Below, in pieces: positions 52,935 to 62,526 of a stretch of 64,000 nt of DNA. The notes below the pieces were generated by a model, which was not told where the DNA came from, did not search any database, and worked only from the letters and a program-made list of their open reading frames with translations. Position numbers and translations under genes: made by a program. This DNA comes from Bacillota bacterium. Its GTDB lineage: Bacteria > Bacillota > Clostridia > Lachnospirales > Lachnospiraceae. The first letter of the stretch is position 1. Each line of letters starts with the position of its first letter. The DNA lies in NCBI GenBank assembly GCA_023435895.1, contig JAEZLH010000027.1:62001-126000 (forward strand), given 5' to 3'.

Positions 52935-54371
52935 ATGATTAAATTCGGTACGGGTGGATGGAGAGCGATTATCGGTGATGAATTTACCAAAGCCAATATT
53001 CAAAAATTGTCCAAAGGCTTGGCTCAGAAGATGAAGGATGAAGGGGTTGCGGATAAAGGAATTGTGCTCGGTTACGATCGAAGATTTCTTTCGAAAGAAG
53101 CGATGAAATGGGCAGCTGAGGTATTTGCAGCCGAGGAGATTAAATCCTATTTAATTAATCGCTCCTCGCCGACTCCGTTGATTATGTTCTATGTAATGAA
53201 ATATGAATTTCATTATGGAATGATGATAACAGCAAGCCACAACCCGGCTATTTATAATGGTGTCAAAGTATTTACTTACGGCGGAAGAGATGCGGATGAA
53301 TTTCAGACACAGGAGATTGAGAATTACATTCAAGGTGTGGAAGAGGAAGAAGTAGAAATAATCGATTACGATATTGCACTAGAAGAACAGCTGGTTTTTG
53401 AACTGAACCCTCTGAATGAGTATATTGATAATATAATCAATGAGATTAACATGAAAGCCATCAGGGACAGAGGACTACGTATTGCGCTAGATCCAATGTA
53501 TGGCGTAAGTGAAACCTCCTTACGAACAATTTTATTGACTGCAAGATGTGATGTTTCAATTATTCATGACAGACATGATACTTTATTTGGCGGCAAATTA
53601 CCTTCACCATCTGCTCATACTTTGAGAAGTCTCCAAAACTATGTACTGGATCGCAATTGTGATCTTGGAATCGCTACGGACGGAGATGCGGATCGTATCG
53701 GCGTAATTGATGATAACGGAAAGTTCCTTCATCCAAACGATATACTTGTTCTGCTTTATTATTATCTGGTGAAATATAAGGGATGGCATGGTTCCTGTGT
53801 CAGAAATCTTGCAACTACCCATTTGCTGGATAAGGTGGCGGAAAGCTTTGGAGAGAAATGCTATGAAGTACCCGTAGGGTTTAAGCATATTTCCTCTAAA
53901 ATGAATGAAACCAATGCCGTTATCGGCGGGGAATCCTCTGGAGGATTAACCGTTCGTGGTCATATTAAAGGCAAGGACGGTGTATATGCGGCAGCGCTGT
54001 TAGTGGAAATGATAGCCGTTGTAGGCAAAAAGTTATCCGAAATCATGGAGGATATCTATGAAGAATACGGGCACTATTATATGGAAGAAAGGGATTATCG
54101 TTTCAGTATGGATAAGAAGAACGAAATTCTTCATACGGTAATGGGTGATAAATTAATACCGGAACTCCCTTTTGAACTGGATCGCATCTCCTATTTGGAT
54201 GGCTGTAAAATCTACTTTGATAACGGAGGGTGGGTAGCCGTTCGTTTCTCCGGCACGGAACCGCTGCTAAGGATATTTTGTGAAATGCCTCACGGTGAGG
54301 AAGCAGTACAGGTTTGCAATATCTACGAAGAGTTTCTTGGTCTAAATAAAAAAGTAACGGTAGGGGTATAA
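52935..54371 (+). CDS. Phosphohexomutase (phosphoglucomutase/phosphoacetylglucosamine mutase type)
   Basis: 478 aa from the ATG at 52935 with GGAGG six bases upstream. Alpha-D-phosphohexomutase with the active serine in TASHNPAIYNG, the metal loop TDGDADRIG, the sugar loop GGESSGG and the phosphate loop RFSGTEPLLRI. Placed behind chbP, it probably converts GlcNAc-1-phosphate (or glucose-1-phosphate) to the 6-phosphate for further breakdown; this substrate is inferred from the context. Confidence 0.85.
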   Translation: MIKFGTGGWRAIIGDEFTKANIQKLSKGLAQKMKDEGVADKGIVLGYDRRFLSKEAMKWAAEVFAAEEIKSYLINRSSPTPLIMFYVMKYEFHYGMMITASHNPAIYNGVKVFTYGGRDADEFQTQEIENYIQGVEEEEVEIIDYDIALEEQLVFELNPLNEYIDNIINEINMKAIRDRGLRIALDPMYGVSETSLRTILLTARCDVSIIHDRHDTLFGGKLPSPSAHTLRSLQNYVLDRNCDLGIATDGDADRIGVIDDNGKFLHPNDILVLLYYYLVKYKGWHGSCVRNLATTHLLDKVAESFGEKCYEVPVGFKHISSKMNETNAVIGGESSGGLTVRGHIKGKDGVYAAALLVEMIAVVGKKLSEIMEDIYEEYGHYYMEERDYRFSMDKKNEILHTVMGDKLIPELPFELDRISYLDGCKIYFDNGGWVAVRFSGTEPLLRIFCEMPHGEEAVQVCNIYEEFLGLNKKVTVGV

Positions 54372-54468
54372 TTTATTGGTTTTTCAAGGTTAATTCAGCT
54401 TTTGAGTTTAAACAAGTAAAAATATAGCAATGCAATCCTTCCATTAATATGATATAATATACAAAAAG

Positions 54469-54499
54469 AATGGGTTATCCTTTAAAGATAGCCCATTTT
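54469..54499 (+). terminator. Terminator after the mutase gene
   Basis: AATGGGTTATC pairs with GATAGCCCATT with one G-T pair; short T-run. Confidence 0.65.
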
Positions 54500-54578
54500 G
54501 ACATATGGAGATATATAGAATAAGGGGTAAGGTTGTATTTTTCTGACCTTAATAAATAAGTTTACGGAGGAATTTCTA

Positions 54579-56396
54579 ATGTATAAGAAGATATCCTTGC
54601 GAAGAAGATTGCTGGTGATGGTTCTTGCTATCTGGCTGGTTCCGGTTTTGATTATCTACGCTTTTCTAACCATATCCTACCGAAATGACATAATAGACAG
54701 AACCACAGTGCTGATGCAGGAGAGCATAAAGAACTTTACATATTTTAATGCACAGCGAATCAGTGAGGCAATTGTCATCTCTAAGAAGACTTCCTACGAG
54801 CGGATTATTGAAAGAGCTTGGTCGGACTATAAAAAGGATTATATAAATAAATCAGATTTATACCGCATTATAACCGGTAATCTAACCAGCAAATACTATA
54901 ATGACAGCAGATTTGAGATTGCAGTTTTTTATCTAACCAATGATTTGGATAATATTTATTATACAAAACAAAAGGAAAGCAATCATCTTGAGATTTATAA
55001 GAATGAAGTGGCAAAGGAAGCTCATCTGATCTCCAGCCTGGATAACTCGGATGCCCATGTAAAGATTATTAATGGAAGGATTTATATTATCCGAAATCTA
55101 TATACCACTACCAATTACACCAAGTTCGGTACCTTGGTCTTGGAGCTGAATAAAAGCAAGCTAATGGACGGAATATCTGTCAATCGTGATTATGAGGTTG
55201 CTTTTTATATTAATGATACGACTTCTAACATCATGTTTGATAAGCGATTAGAGGATGAAAAGCAATCAGGAATTATTGAGCTTTTGTCAAGGGACTATTC
55301 TCTTGGCGCCAATAGAATAATTAAACAGGAATCCTATCATTCCTATACGGGTTTTATCTATCAGCAAAAGTACAGCGATTTTCATCTTGGTGCGATTTTG
55401 GTGGCAGATAAGAATGTAATCTACTCAAATTTAAAGAAATTATATATCGTTATGTTTACAATTATGGTAATTGTAATACCGGTATTTATCTACATGATAT
55501 ATTTTATTTCCCATCATATCAGAAAGCCTATGAGTAGGATGATATCTGCCTCAAAATCCCTGGAGCTTGGTGACATTGGTACTCAGATTGAAGGAGATAT
55601 GATGCCAAATGTGGAATTTGATGTGTTGCAGAATTCCTTTAATAAGATGTCTTCCGAGATTAAATACCTCTTTGATTATGCATATCAAGAGAAGCTGGCA
55701 AGAAAAGATGCAAAAATTATAGCACTACAATCCCAGATTAACCCGCATTTTTTGAATAATACGCTGGAGATGATGAACTGGCAGGCCAGAATGGCGGGGG
55801 ATGTGGCGGTATCCAAGATGATTGAAGCCCTGGGAACTTTATTGAATTATAGTATGGATCGCTCGAATAAGAAATTAATTCCTCTTTCCGATGAGTTGAG
55901 ATGTGTGGATGCCTACTTCTATATTATATCCATGCGTTTTGGGAAAAGGCTTAAAGTGGAAAAAGAAGTGGATGAGAGCTTGCTACAGCTTCAAGTCCCT
56001 CAATTAATCCTGCAACCTTTGATAGAAAATGCAGTGGTACATGGGGTGGAAACCATTAAGAGCGGAACCATACAAGTGAAAATATACAGGGAAGTGGAAG
56101 AAGCGGTACTGCAAATTCAAAATACCGGAAAACCTATGGCGGAGTCAGATTGTAAGCGGGTCAATGATATTTTGAACGGAACCTATCAACGTACTGAGGA
56201 TGAAAAGGACAAGCATGAATCCCTTGGCATTTTCAATGTAAATCAAAGAATTAAATTGATTTATGGTGATAATTATGGGCTCACCATCGAACCAATAGAA
56301 GGAGATATGACTGTATCAACTATTCGAATTCCATTCCGGGACAATCCTTTTGAAAATGAGACAGTTTTACCAAAGGAGAATCCTAGGATGTTATAA
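54579..56396 (+). CDS. Sensor histidine kinase, YesM/LytS type
   Basis: 605 aa. Membrane helices at about 12-31 and 287-311 flank a large extracellular sensor domain; a HAMP domain follows (about 312-365). The His_kinase domain has the phospho-acceptor His in LQSQINPHFLNNTLEM (about 388) and the ATPase part PLIENAVVHGVE with a final ESLGIFNVNQRI G2-like box. It pairs with the AraC-type response regulator at 59771, across the transporter genes, and probably senses an extracellular sugar. GGAGG ribosome site. Confidence 0.9.
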   Translation: MYKKISLRRRLLVMVLAIWLVPVLIIYAFLTISYRNDIIDRTTVLMQESIKNFTYFNAQRISEAIVISKKTSYERIIERAWSDYKKDYINKSDLYRIITGNLTSKYYNDSRFEIAVFYLTNDLDNIYYTKQKESNHLEIYKNEVAKEAHLISSLDNSDAHVKIINGRIYIIRNLYTTTNYTKFGTLVLELNKSKLMDGISVNRDYEVAFYINDTTSNIMFDKRLEDEKQSGIIELLSRDYSLGANRIIKQESYHSYTGFIYQQKYSDFHLGAILVADKNVIYSNLKKLYIVMFTIMVIVIPVFIYMIYFISHHIRKPMSRMISASKSLELGDIGTQIEGDMMPNVEFDVLQNSFNKMSSEIKYLFDYAYQEKLARKDAKIIALQSQINPHFLNNTLEMMNWQARMAGDVAVSKMIEALGTLLNYSMDRSNKKLIPLSDELRCVDAYFYIISMRFGKRLKVEKEVDESLLQLQVPQLILQPLIENAVVHGVETIKSGTIQVKIYREVEEAVLQIQNTGKPMAESDCKRVNDILNGTYQRTEDEKDKHESLGIFNVNQRIKLIYGDNYGLTIEPIEGDMTVSTIRIPFRDNPFENETVLPKENPRML

Positions 56397-56588
56397 TTGG
56401 TATCAATAATAACTAAATTATTTTGTATTTTTTTGCAACTAAGAAGGCAAGATTAAACAAATAATGTCAAGTTGGACTAAAGCTTTTTGGGGTTGATGTA
56501 ATTATAATAATACTATACCAAGCAGAGGATACCAATAGGTACCTAGTTGCTTGTGAATTACATTAAAACTTTTAAGGAGGAGCAATTC

Positions 56589-57917
56589 ATGAAAAAATTT
56601 CAGAAAGTATTGTCACTCATTCTTACGTTTACATTGGTGATGACAATGTTAGCAGCATGTGGATCAAAAAATGAACCTACCAGTAGCGACAAACCAAGCA
56701 CTACAACGGCACCGACTGATACTGCGACAAAAGCACCGGAGAAGAAAAACCCGGTTACTCTGTCAACCGTATCAATGTTTGGGGGAACAGACCCGAATGC
56801 AGCTACCTATCAGGCAATCAATGAGCAGTTCATGAAAGATAACGATTACATAACCATCGAAGACGAATCACAGTCATCCGACCAGGATTGGAAAACAAAA
56901 ATCGCAGCAGCATTTTCTGTAGGCGATGAACCGGATGTTATTCAGTATTTTACTGATGCTAATGCAAGCGATGTTTTAGCAGCTAATAAGTTTGTTGATC
57001 TTGCTACCATCAAAGCAGCATATCCCGATTATGCAAAGGATACTCTTGATACCGCACTTGCAGCTTCTGCAAATCCCGATGGTGTTCAAAGAGCAGTTCC
57101 TACAACCGGTTACTGGGAAGGTTTATTCTGTAACAAGGATTTATTTGATAAGTACAACCTTGAACTCCCCTCCGATTGGGATAAGTTAACAAAGGCAGTC
57201 GATACCTTTAAGAAGAACAAGATCGTTCCGATTGCAGTTTCCTTAAATCAGGTTCCTCATTACTGGATTGAGTTCTTAATGCTTTCTGCAGCTGGTCCTG
57301 ATGGCTACAAGCAAGTTCCCAAGACTGCTCCAGAAGACTGGGCAAAGGGACTTGGACTATTTAAGACTTTAAGAGATATGGGTGCATTCCCGGTTGATAC
57401 TGATACAATTGATAATGATTTCGCAGGCGAATTATTTAAGACAAAGAAAGCCGCTATGCAATTAGATGGTTCCTGGTATGCAGGTGGTGTAAAAGATCAG
57501 GATAACACAGTTGTTGTCAGCTTCCCTGTAGTACCAGGTGGCAAGGCTCAGCCAGGCTTCTTGGTAGGCGGTATCTCTTCCGGCTTTTATATTACAAAGA
57601 AGGCTTGGGATGATCCCGATAAGAAAGATGCAGCAGTTAAGTTTGTAATGGCTCATACCAATGCAGCATCCGTAGCAAAATACTGGAATGGTAATGGTCA
57701 GGCAGCAACAAAGGTTGATCCGATTGCGAACATGACAAAACTTGGTGTATCCGGTATGGAATACAGCCAGGCAGCAACTAGCATCTCTTCTCCTACAGAC
57801 TCAAGAATCAGCCAAGAAGCTTACAATACTTTAGTAGCTGGTATCGTTGATGTATCCACAGGTAAGAAGACTCCACAGAAATTATTAGAAGAAGTTTTAG
57901 CGATTAACGCAAAATAA
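56589..57917 (+). CDS. Sugar ABC transporter substrate-binding lipoprotein
   Basis: 442 aa from the ATG at 56589 with AAGGAGGAG about eight bases upstream. Lipoprotein signal with lipobox LAAC, a Thr/Pro/Lys-rich linker, then a family 1 extracellular solute-binding fold (VTLSTVSMFGGTDPN, GDEPDVIQYF, LDGSWYAGG). Captures the sugar for the two permeases that follow. By context the ligand may be chitobiose or a chito-oligosaccharide. A strong terminator right after it would reduce permease expression relative to the binding protein. Confidence 0.9.
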   Translation: MKKFQKVLSLILTFTLVMTMLAACGSKNEPTSSDKPSTTTAPTDTATKAPEKKNPVTLSTVSMFGGTDPNAATYQAINEQFMKDNDYITIEDESQSSDQDWKTKIAAAFSVGDEPDVIQYFTDANASDVLAANKFVDLATIKAAYPDYAKDTLDTALAASANPDGVQRAVPTTGYWEGLFCNKDLFDKYNLELPSDWDKLTKAVDTFKKNKIVPIAVSLNQVPHYWIEFLMLSAAGPDGYKQVPKTAPEDWAKGLGLFKTLRDMGAFPVDTDTIDNDFAGELFKTKKAAMQLDGSWYAGGVKDQDNTVVVSFPVVPGGKAQPGFLVGGISSGFYITKKAWDDPDKKDAAVKFVMAHTNAASVAKYWNGNGQAATKVDPIANMTKLGVSGMEYSQAATSISSPTDSRISQEAYNTLVAGIVDVSTGKKTPQKLLEEVLAINAK

Positions 57918-57931
57918 CATTACTCCGAAAG

Positions 57932-57966
57932 GGAGAGGGGTTCCTTCACCGCCCCTCTCCTTTTTT
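57932..57966 (+). terminator. Intra-operon terminator/attenuator
   Basis: GGAGAGGGG (57932-57940) pairs with CCCCTCTCC (57952-57960), followed by seven T; it is 15 bases after the stop of the binding protein and 20 before the first permease. Confidence 0.85.
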
Positions 57967-57985
57967 TCATGAAAGGAAGAGGCAA

Positions 57986-58867
57986 ATGCTATATAAGAAA
58001 AAGCTACCTTTACTCATATTCTTACTTCCCGGTTTATTGTTGATGTTTATCTTCTTATATGAGCCGTTTTTGGAAAACATAATGAACAGCTTTTATGACA
58101 TGAGATCCGTGGTAAAGATGCCGGGGAAGGATTTCCCTTTTATCGGTTTTGATAACTATAAGGTATTATTTTCAGATCCGAAGGTTAAGATTGCTATTGT
58201 AAACTCCCTGAAAATGATGGGACTGGTTATTATTTTTCAGGTGGGGATCGGCTTTGTTCTGGCTGTATTGGTTAACCAAATTAAACGAGGGCAGCAGGTG
58301 TTTCGAACAATTTTCTTCTTCCCCATTGTAATCTCAGCCACAGCAATTGGTCTATTATTCAAATTATTTTATAATTATAACGGGGGTATGTTAAACCAGA
58401 TATTACTTGCCTTTGGGAAAGAGCCGGTAAACTGGCTGGGAGTAAAAACTGCATTTGCAATGATTTCAATACCGACATTGTGGAGTTATGTAGGTTTTTA
58501 CTTTGTAATCATGCTAACCGGATTAAGTGCGATTTCGGAAGATATTTATGAAGCCGCTGCAATCGATGGATGTTCAAAATTCAAACAGGTATTTTCTATT
58601 ACAATTCCAATGCTTCGAGGAGTACTCTGCACTTGTATCACATTGGCAGTAACAGGAGCGTTGAAAGTCTTCGACCTACCATGGGTTATTGCACCCAAGG
58701 GAGCTCCACAGGGAACAACGAACTTTTTGGGCACCTATATGTATGAACAGACCTTTGCAATCGGAAATATAGATTATGGCTCAACGTTGGCATTTTTAAT
58801 CGTTATTCTTGGTGTTGGGATATCCATTCTGATATCAAAATTACTTAGACCTGATGATAATCTGTAA
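57986..58867 (+). CDS. Sugar ABC transporter permease (MalF/UgpA type)
   Basis: 293 aa with six predicted membrane helices. The EAA loop that docks the ATPase is seen as EAAAIDGCSKFKQVFSITIP. N-terminus LLIFLLPGLLLMFIFLYEP is typical of the family. No ATPase gene is present in the locus; in Gram-positives such transporters commonly use a shared MsmX/MalK-type ATPase encoded elsewhere. Ribosome site GGAAGAGG. Confidence 0.9.
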   Translation: MLYKKKLPLLIFLLPGLLLMFIFLYEPFLENIMNSFYDMRSVVKMPGKDFPFIGFDNYKVLFSDPKVKIAIVNSLKMMGLVIIFQVGIGFVLAVLVNQIKRGQQVFRTIFFFPIVISATAIGLLFKLFYNYNGGMLNQILLAFGKEPVNWLGVKTAFAMISIPTLWSYVGFYFVIMLTGLSAISEDIYEAAAIDGCSKFKQVFSITIPMLRGVLCTCITLAVTGALKVFDLPWVIAPKGAPQGTTNFLGTYMYEQTFAIGNIDYGSTLAFLIVILGVGISILISKLLRPDDNL

Positions 58868-58879
58868 GGGGGCGGAAGA

Positions 58880-59728
58880 ATGAAAGCAAAAATTCATATT
58901 AAAAAACAAGTTAAGATTTCGACTGTATTCATATATCTTATATTGATATTATGGGGACTTACTACCATATTTCCGTTTCTGTGGATTATCAATAACTCCT
59001 TTAAACCATCTACGGATGTACTTAATTCCTCCTTTGCACTTCCAAAAAGCTTCTGGCTAGATAATTATAGGAATGCCTTTGATAACCTGAATATTTTAGC
59101 GGCATATAAGAACAGTTTGATTATCTCTGGTACGGTAACCGTATGTGTTATGCTGTTATCTACAATGATGGCGTTTGCAATGACTAGATATCAGTTCAAG
59201 GGAAAAGGAATTATAACCAGCCTTATTATGGCAAGCCTTATGTTCCCTGTATTCTCTACCATCATTCCGGTTTATAAGATGATGGCTCAGCTGAGCTGGC
59301 TGAATAAACCGATCGCGGTAATTCTTCCCCAGATAGCCGGTAACTTGAGTTTTGCAGCGGTGGTTATGATGGGTTTTCTTCGCAGTTTGCCTCTTGAGAT
59401 GGAAGAAGCAGCTTATATGGAAGGTGCCGGTGTAACAAAAGTATTTACCAGAATTATTATTCCGCTTTCCAGACCATCCTTAGCGACGGTAGCAATCTTT
59501 TGCTTTTTGTGGTCCTATAATGATTTGTTTACGCAGCTTATTATGATTAGCAGACGTACCAAATTTCCAATCAGTGCTTTGCTTAACGACATCAGCTCCA
59601 AATATGGAACGGATTTCGGTTTAATGGCATCTTCAATCGTAATTATCATAGTACCGGTGCTAATTGTTTATATTTTCCTTCAAAAGAATATTATTAAGGG
59701 TTTGACAGCAGGCGCATTAAAAGGGTAG
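58880..59728 (+). CDS. Sugar ABC transporter permease (MalG/UgpE type)
   Basis: 282 aa, six predicted membrane helices. EAA loop EEAAYMEGAGVTKVFTRIII; the N-terminal LTTIFPFLWIINNSFKPSTD is typical of MalG-type permeases. Forms the transmembrane pair with the upstream permease, 12 bp away. Ribosome site GGGGGCGG. Confidence 0.9.
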   Translation: MKAKIHIKKQVKISTVFIYLILILWGLTTIFPFLWIINNSFKPSTDVLNSSFALPKSFWLDNYRNAFDNLNILAAYKNSLIISGTVTVCVMLLSTMMAFAMTRYQFKGKGIITSLIMASLMFPVFSTIIPVYKMMAQLSWLNKPIAVILPQIAGNLSFAAVVMMGFLRSLPLEMEEAAYMEGAGVTKVFTRIIIPLSRPSLATVAIFCFLWSYNDLFTQLIMISRRTKFPISALLNDISSKYGTDFGLMASSIVIIIVPVLIVYIFLQKNIIKGLTAGALKG

Positions 59729-59770
59729 AATCAGATTCAGAATATAAATTGCGTTTGGAGAGTGTGATTT

Positions 59771-60553
59771 ATGTACAAGGTTGTTATTATTGATGATGAA
59801 CCGATAATTGTTGAGGGCATATCCAGAATGATTACTTGGGATAATTATGATTGTAAAATCATCGGTACAGCAAATGATGGGTTGGAAGGAACTGATATTA
59901 TTCGCAGATTCCAGCCGAATATCATTATAACGGATATCTCAATGCCTGATTTGGATGGTCTTTCCATGATAGCAGGAATTAAATCGGAATTTCCTGACAT
60001 TGAGGTCAGCATACTAACCGGATATCGCAAATTTGAATATGCACAAAAAGCTATAACCCTCGGCGTAACCAGGTTGTTATTAAAGCCTTCTGATTTAAAA
60101 GAAATCGAGGAAGCAATTCTAGTAATGGTACAAAACCTAAAACACAAAGGTATTCTTTCAACATGTGAGAGCAAAGATGACCAGCTGTGTGAAAAGCTGG
60201 ATAATGAGGCAAGTAATTTTATCGTAAACAATGCGATTAAATATATAGAACATAATTATCCCCATAAAATATCCCTGTCCGAGGTAGCAGAAAAAACCTA
60301 TGTCAGCCAGTGGCATTTGAGTAAGCTGTTAAATCGGAATCTGGGACTGAATTTTTCGGAAATTTTGAATAATATTCGAATTAAAGAGGCTCAAAAGTTG
60401 TTAAGAGACCCTTCTCTTCGGATCGGTGATATTGCGGAACGTGTGGGGTTCGTAGATATGGCACATTTTTCAAGAGTTTTTAAAAAGAATATCGGAATCT
60501 CAGCGAATGAATACAGGAATAAAATTGCACAGAGAGACATTGCGTCGCAATAG
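59771..60553 (+). CDS. AraC-type response regulator (YesN type)
   Basis: 260 aa. Receiver domain 1-120 with IIDDEP, phospho-acceptor Asp in NIIITDISMPDLDG (about 56) and Lys in LLKPSD. AraC-type double helix-turn-helix at about 155-255 (LSEVAEKTYVSQWHLSKLL; IGDIAERVGFVDMAHFSRVF). Partner of the kinase at 54579; most likely activates the chitobiose transport genes. Shorter than many YesN proteins because the middle linker is small. Confidence 0.9.
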   Translation: MYKVVIIDDEPIIVEGISRMITWDNYDCKIIGTANDGLEGTDIIRRFQPNIIITDISMPDLDGLSMIAGIKSEFPDIEVSILTGYRKFEYAQKAITLGVTRLLLKPSDLKEIEEAILVMVQNLKHKGILSTCESKDDQLCEKLDNEASNFIVNNAIKYIEHNYPHKISLSEVAEKTYVSQWHLSKLLNRNLGLNFSEILNNIRIKEAQKLLRDPSLRIGDIAERVGFVDMAHFSRVFKKNIGISANEYRNKIAQRDIASQ

Positions 60554-60901
60554 AATAGAATAATGGAATTGCAAGAACCAAATCTTAATACTATGTTAAT
60601 CAAAAGGAGCAACCTATAAACTTACTCAGGCATCGGAGGATTTAATAAACCGGAGCAAGTTTATAAGTCATGCTCCCTTCTGGTTTTTGAAGGTTCATAT
60701 GCCTTGCTTGACAAAAAATACCTTGTGATATCTGCGGGAATATATTAGAATAGATTAGTAATGAAATATTGATGCGGGTAACAAAGCTAGTTTATACTGT
60801 GGCAGTGAAAATCGCCGATGAAGTCTGCTACAAAGGACTTTTGGTACCAAAATCAATATTGATAAAATGAAATTTTGATATATTGATGGGAGATAGACAC
60901 A
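60554..60901. other. Intergenic region before folD, 348 bp
   Basis: Terminator at 60647; TTGACA at 60708-60713 has no well-placed -10. No gene or riboswitch recognised. Confidence 0.5.
60647..60688 (+). terminator. Likely terminator with bulge
   Basis: AAACC and GGAGCA pair with TGCTCC and GGTTT, leaving a bulge of about five bases; TTTTT overlaps the right arm. Confidence 0.55.
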
Positions 60902-61741
60902 ATGGCAATGATAATAGACGGCAAAAAAATATCCGCAGAGATTAAAGATGAATTAAAGGAAAAGGTAAGCAAATTAAAATCGGAGGGTACTGAGATTACG
61001 TTAGCAGTAGTCCAGGTAGGAGAAGACCCTGCTTCCACAGTTTATGTGGGGAATAAGAAGAAGGCTTGCGAATATATCGGCATTAGATCATTGGCTTATG
61101 AGCTCCCGGAATCAACTACACAGGAGGAACTGCTTACACTTGTTCAAAAGCTTAATCAGGATAGTTCAGTGAATGGAATACTGGTGCAGTTGCCTCTACC
61201 AAAACAGATTGACGAGGATCTAGTGATTAAAACAATAGACCCTGCTAAGGATGTGGATGGCTTTCATCCTCAAAGTGTTGGTGCATTAAGCATCGGTCAA
61301 AAAGGCTTTGTGTCCTGTACGCCAGCGGGAGTGATTCAACTATGCAAGCGTTCCGGTATTGAAATAGAGGGAAAAGAGTGTGTTATCATTGGTCGTAGTA
61401 ATATTGTCGGAAAACCTATGGCTCTGTTAATGCTGCAGGAGAACGCAACGGTTACTATCTGCCACTCTAGGACAAAGAATTTGAAAGAGGTAACAAAGCG
61501 TGCAGATATTTTGATTGTTGCAATTGGAAAACCCAAATTCGTAAAGAGGGATTTTATAAAAGAAGGTGCCGTTGTTATCGATGTAGGCATTCATAGAGAT
61601 GAAAATAATAAGCTTTGTGGAGATGTGGATTATAACGATGTAATAGAGCATGTGTCTGCAATTACCCCGGTGCCCGGTGGTGTAGGACCTATGACGATTG
61701 CAATGCTTATGAACAATTGTGTGGAGTCTGTATTAAAATAA
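60902..61741 (+). CDS. folD: Methylenetetrahydrofolate dehydrogenase/cyclohydrolase
   Basis: 279 aa. Interconverts 5,10-methylene-THF and 10-formyl-THF in one-carbon metabolism. Motifs: the catalytic Tyr and Lys in DPASTVYVGNKKKACE, QLPLPKQID, the NADP-binding GRSNIVGKPMA, and ITPVPGGVGPMTIAMLM at the end. Start ATG preceded by GGGAGA eight bases upstream. An unknown gene follows after 27 bp. Confidence 0.95.
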   Translation: MAMIIDGKKISAEIKDELKEKVSKLKSEGTEITLAVVQVGEDPASTVYVGNKKKACEYIGIRSLAYELPESTTQEELLTLVQKLNQDSSVNGILVQLPLPKQIDEDLVIKTIDPAKDVDGFHPQSVGALSIGQKGFVSCTPAGVIQLCKRSGIEIEGKECVIIGRSNIVGKPMALLMLQENATVTICHSRTKNLKEVTKRADILIVAIGKPKFVKRDFIKEGAVVIDVGIHRDENNKLCGDVDYNDVIEHVSAITPVPGGVGPMTIAMLMNNCVESVLK

Positions 61742-61768
61742 TCATTATGGGGAAAGAGGTTTGTTTTC

Positions 61769-62341
61769 ATGAATATCGAACAACAAATAATATATAAGGA
61801 TAAATTGTTTCAAACACTTGGTACAGAGCAGGAGTTTATCATTCACCCGTCTGCCTTCGGTTTGATGCCCCTTAATAAAAATGCTTTACAGTTACCTTTC
61901 CAATGTGAATTTTATTTGGAGGATTATCAACTGACTTTAAGAAATCTTCAGGTTTGCGATGAGGAGAGTTTGATTGCCTGCAGCTATGAAGATAAGCCGG
62001 AGTATGAGGGAATTAAGGTGATGTATTCCGGAGCAGTATTAATTGGTGCAGACTTGGTGAAGGAATATTATATAAAGGATAAACTGGCTTGTTTCTCCTA
62101 TCAAAAGGTATATGAACTTGTTTTTGATAATGGAAGGTTAACTACAACCATTGACCAAAGTAAAGCCATGCTTAAAATAAGAAAAAATATTGATACAGGA
62201 CTTAGAACCCTATCAAAAGGTCGTGATTTACGTTGCATCAAACGTTTTTTGAACTCCTCTTTAATTGGTGATTATAACGCATTTTTCCTTCCATTCAGAA
62301 GAATGAAATATTTAAAGGTGATGCAGGAGGACTATCAATAA
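61769..62341 (+). CDS. Unknown cytoplasmic protein
   Basis: 190 aa, no signal peptide or membrane segment. Ribosome site AAAGAGG. Part of the chain (PSAFGLMPLNKNALQLPFQC, IACSYEDKPEYEGIKVMYSG) suggests a small beta-rich domain followed by a basic helical end (RDLRCIKRFLN, FRRMKYLKVMQ). No family recognised. Its position between folD and rimO suggests a housekeeping role in this lineage. Confidence 0.55.
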   Translation: MNIEQQIIYKDKLFQTLGTEQEFIIHPSAFGLMPLNKNALQLPFQCEFYLEDYQLTLRNLQVCDEESLIACSYEDKPEYEGIKVMYSGAVLIGADLVKEYYIKDKLACFSYQKVYELVFDNGRLTTTIDQSKAMLKIRKNIDTGLRTLSKGRDLRCIKRFLNSSLIGDYNAFFLPFRRMKYLKVMQEDYQ

Positions 62342-62526
62342 GTGAAGGAATCTCCACTTTGAGAACCATTTACCTGAATCATATTCTCATCTTTGAATGG
62401 GAGTGACTAGTACGCAGTAAAAACGTTTTCCGTATCATTTCAGTAAAAACGGTTTCTTTTTTTGATAAAAGCTGTTACAATGTGTGATGCAACAAAGTTA
62501 CGAATTTGAAAGGCATGTGCAAAAGA

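Noticed and set aside
60713..60901. Riboswitch or THF-type leader before folD
   Set aside because: No match to the conserved cores known to me could be found by eye.
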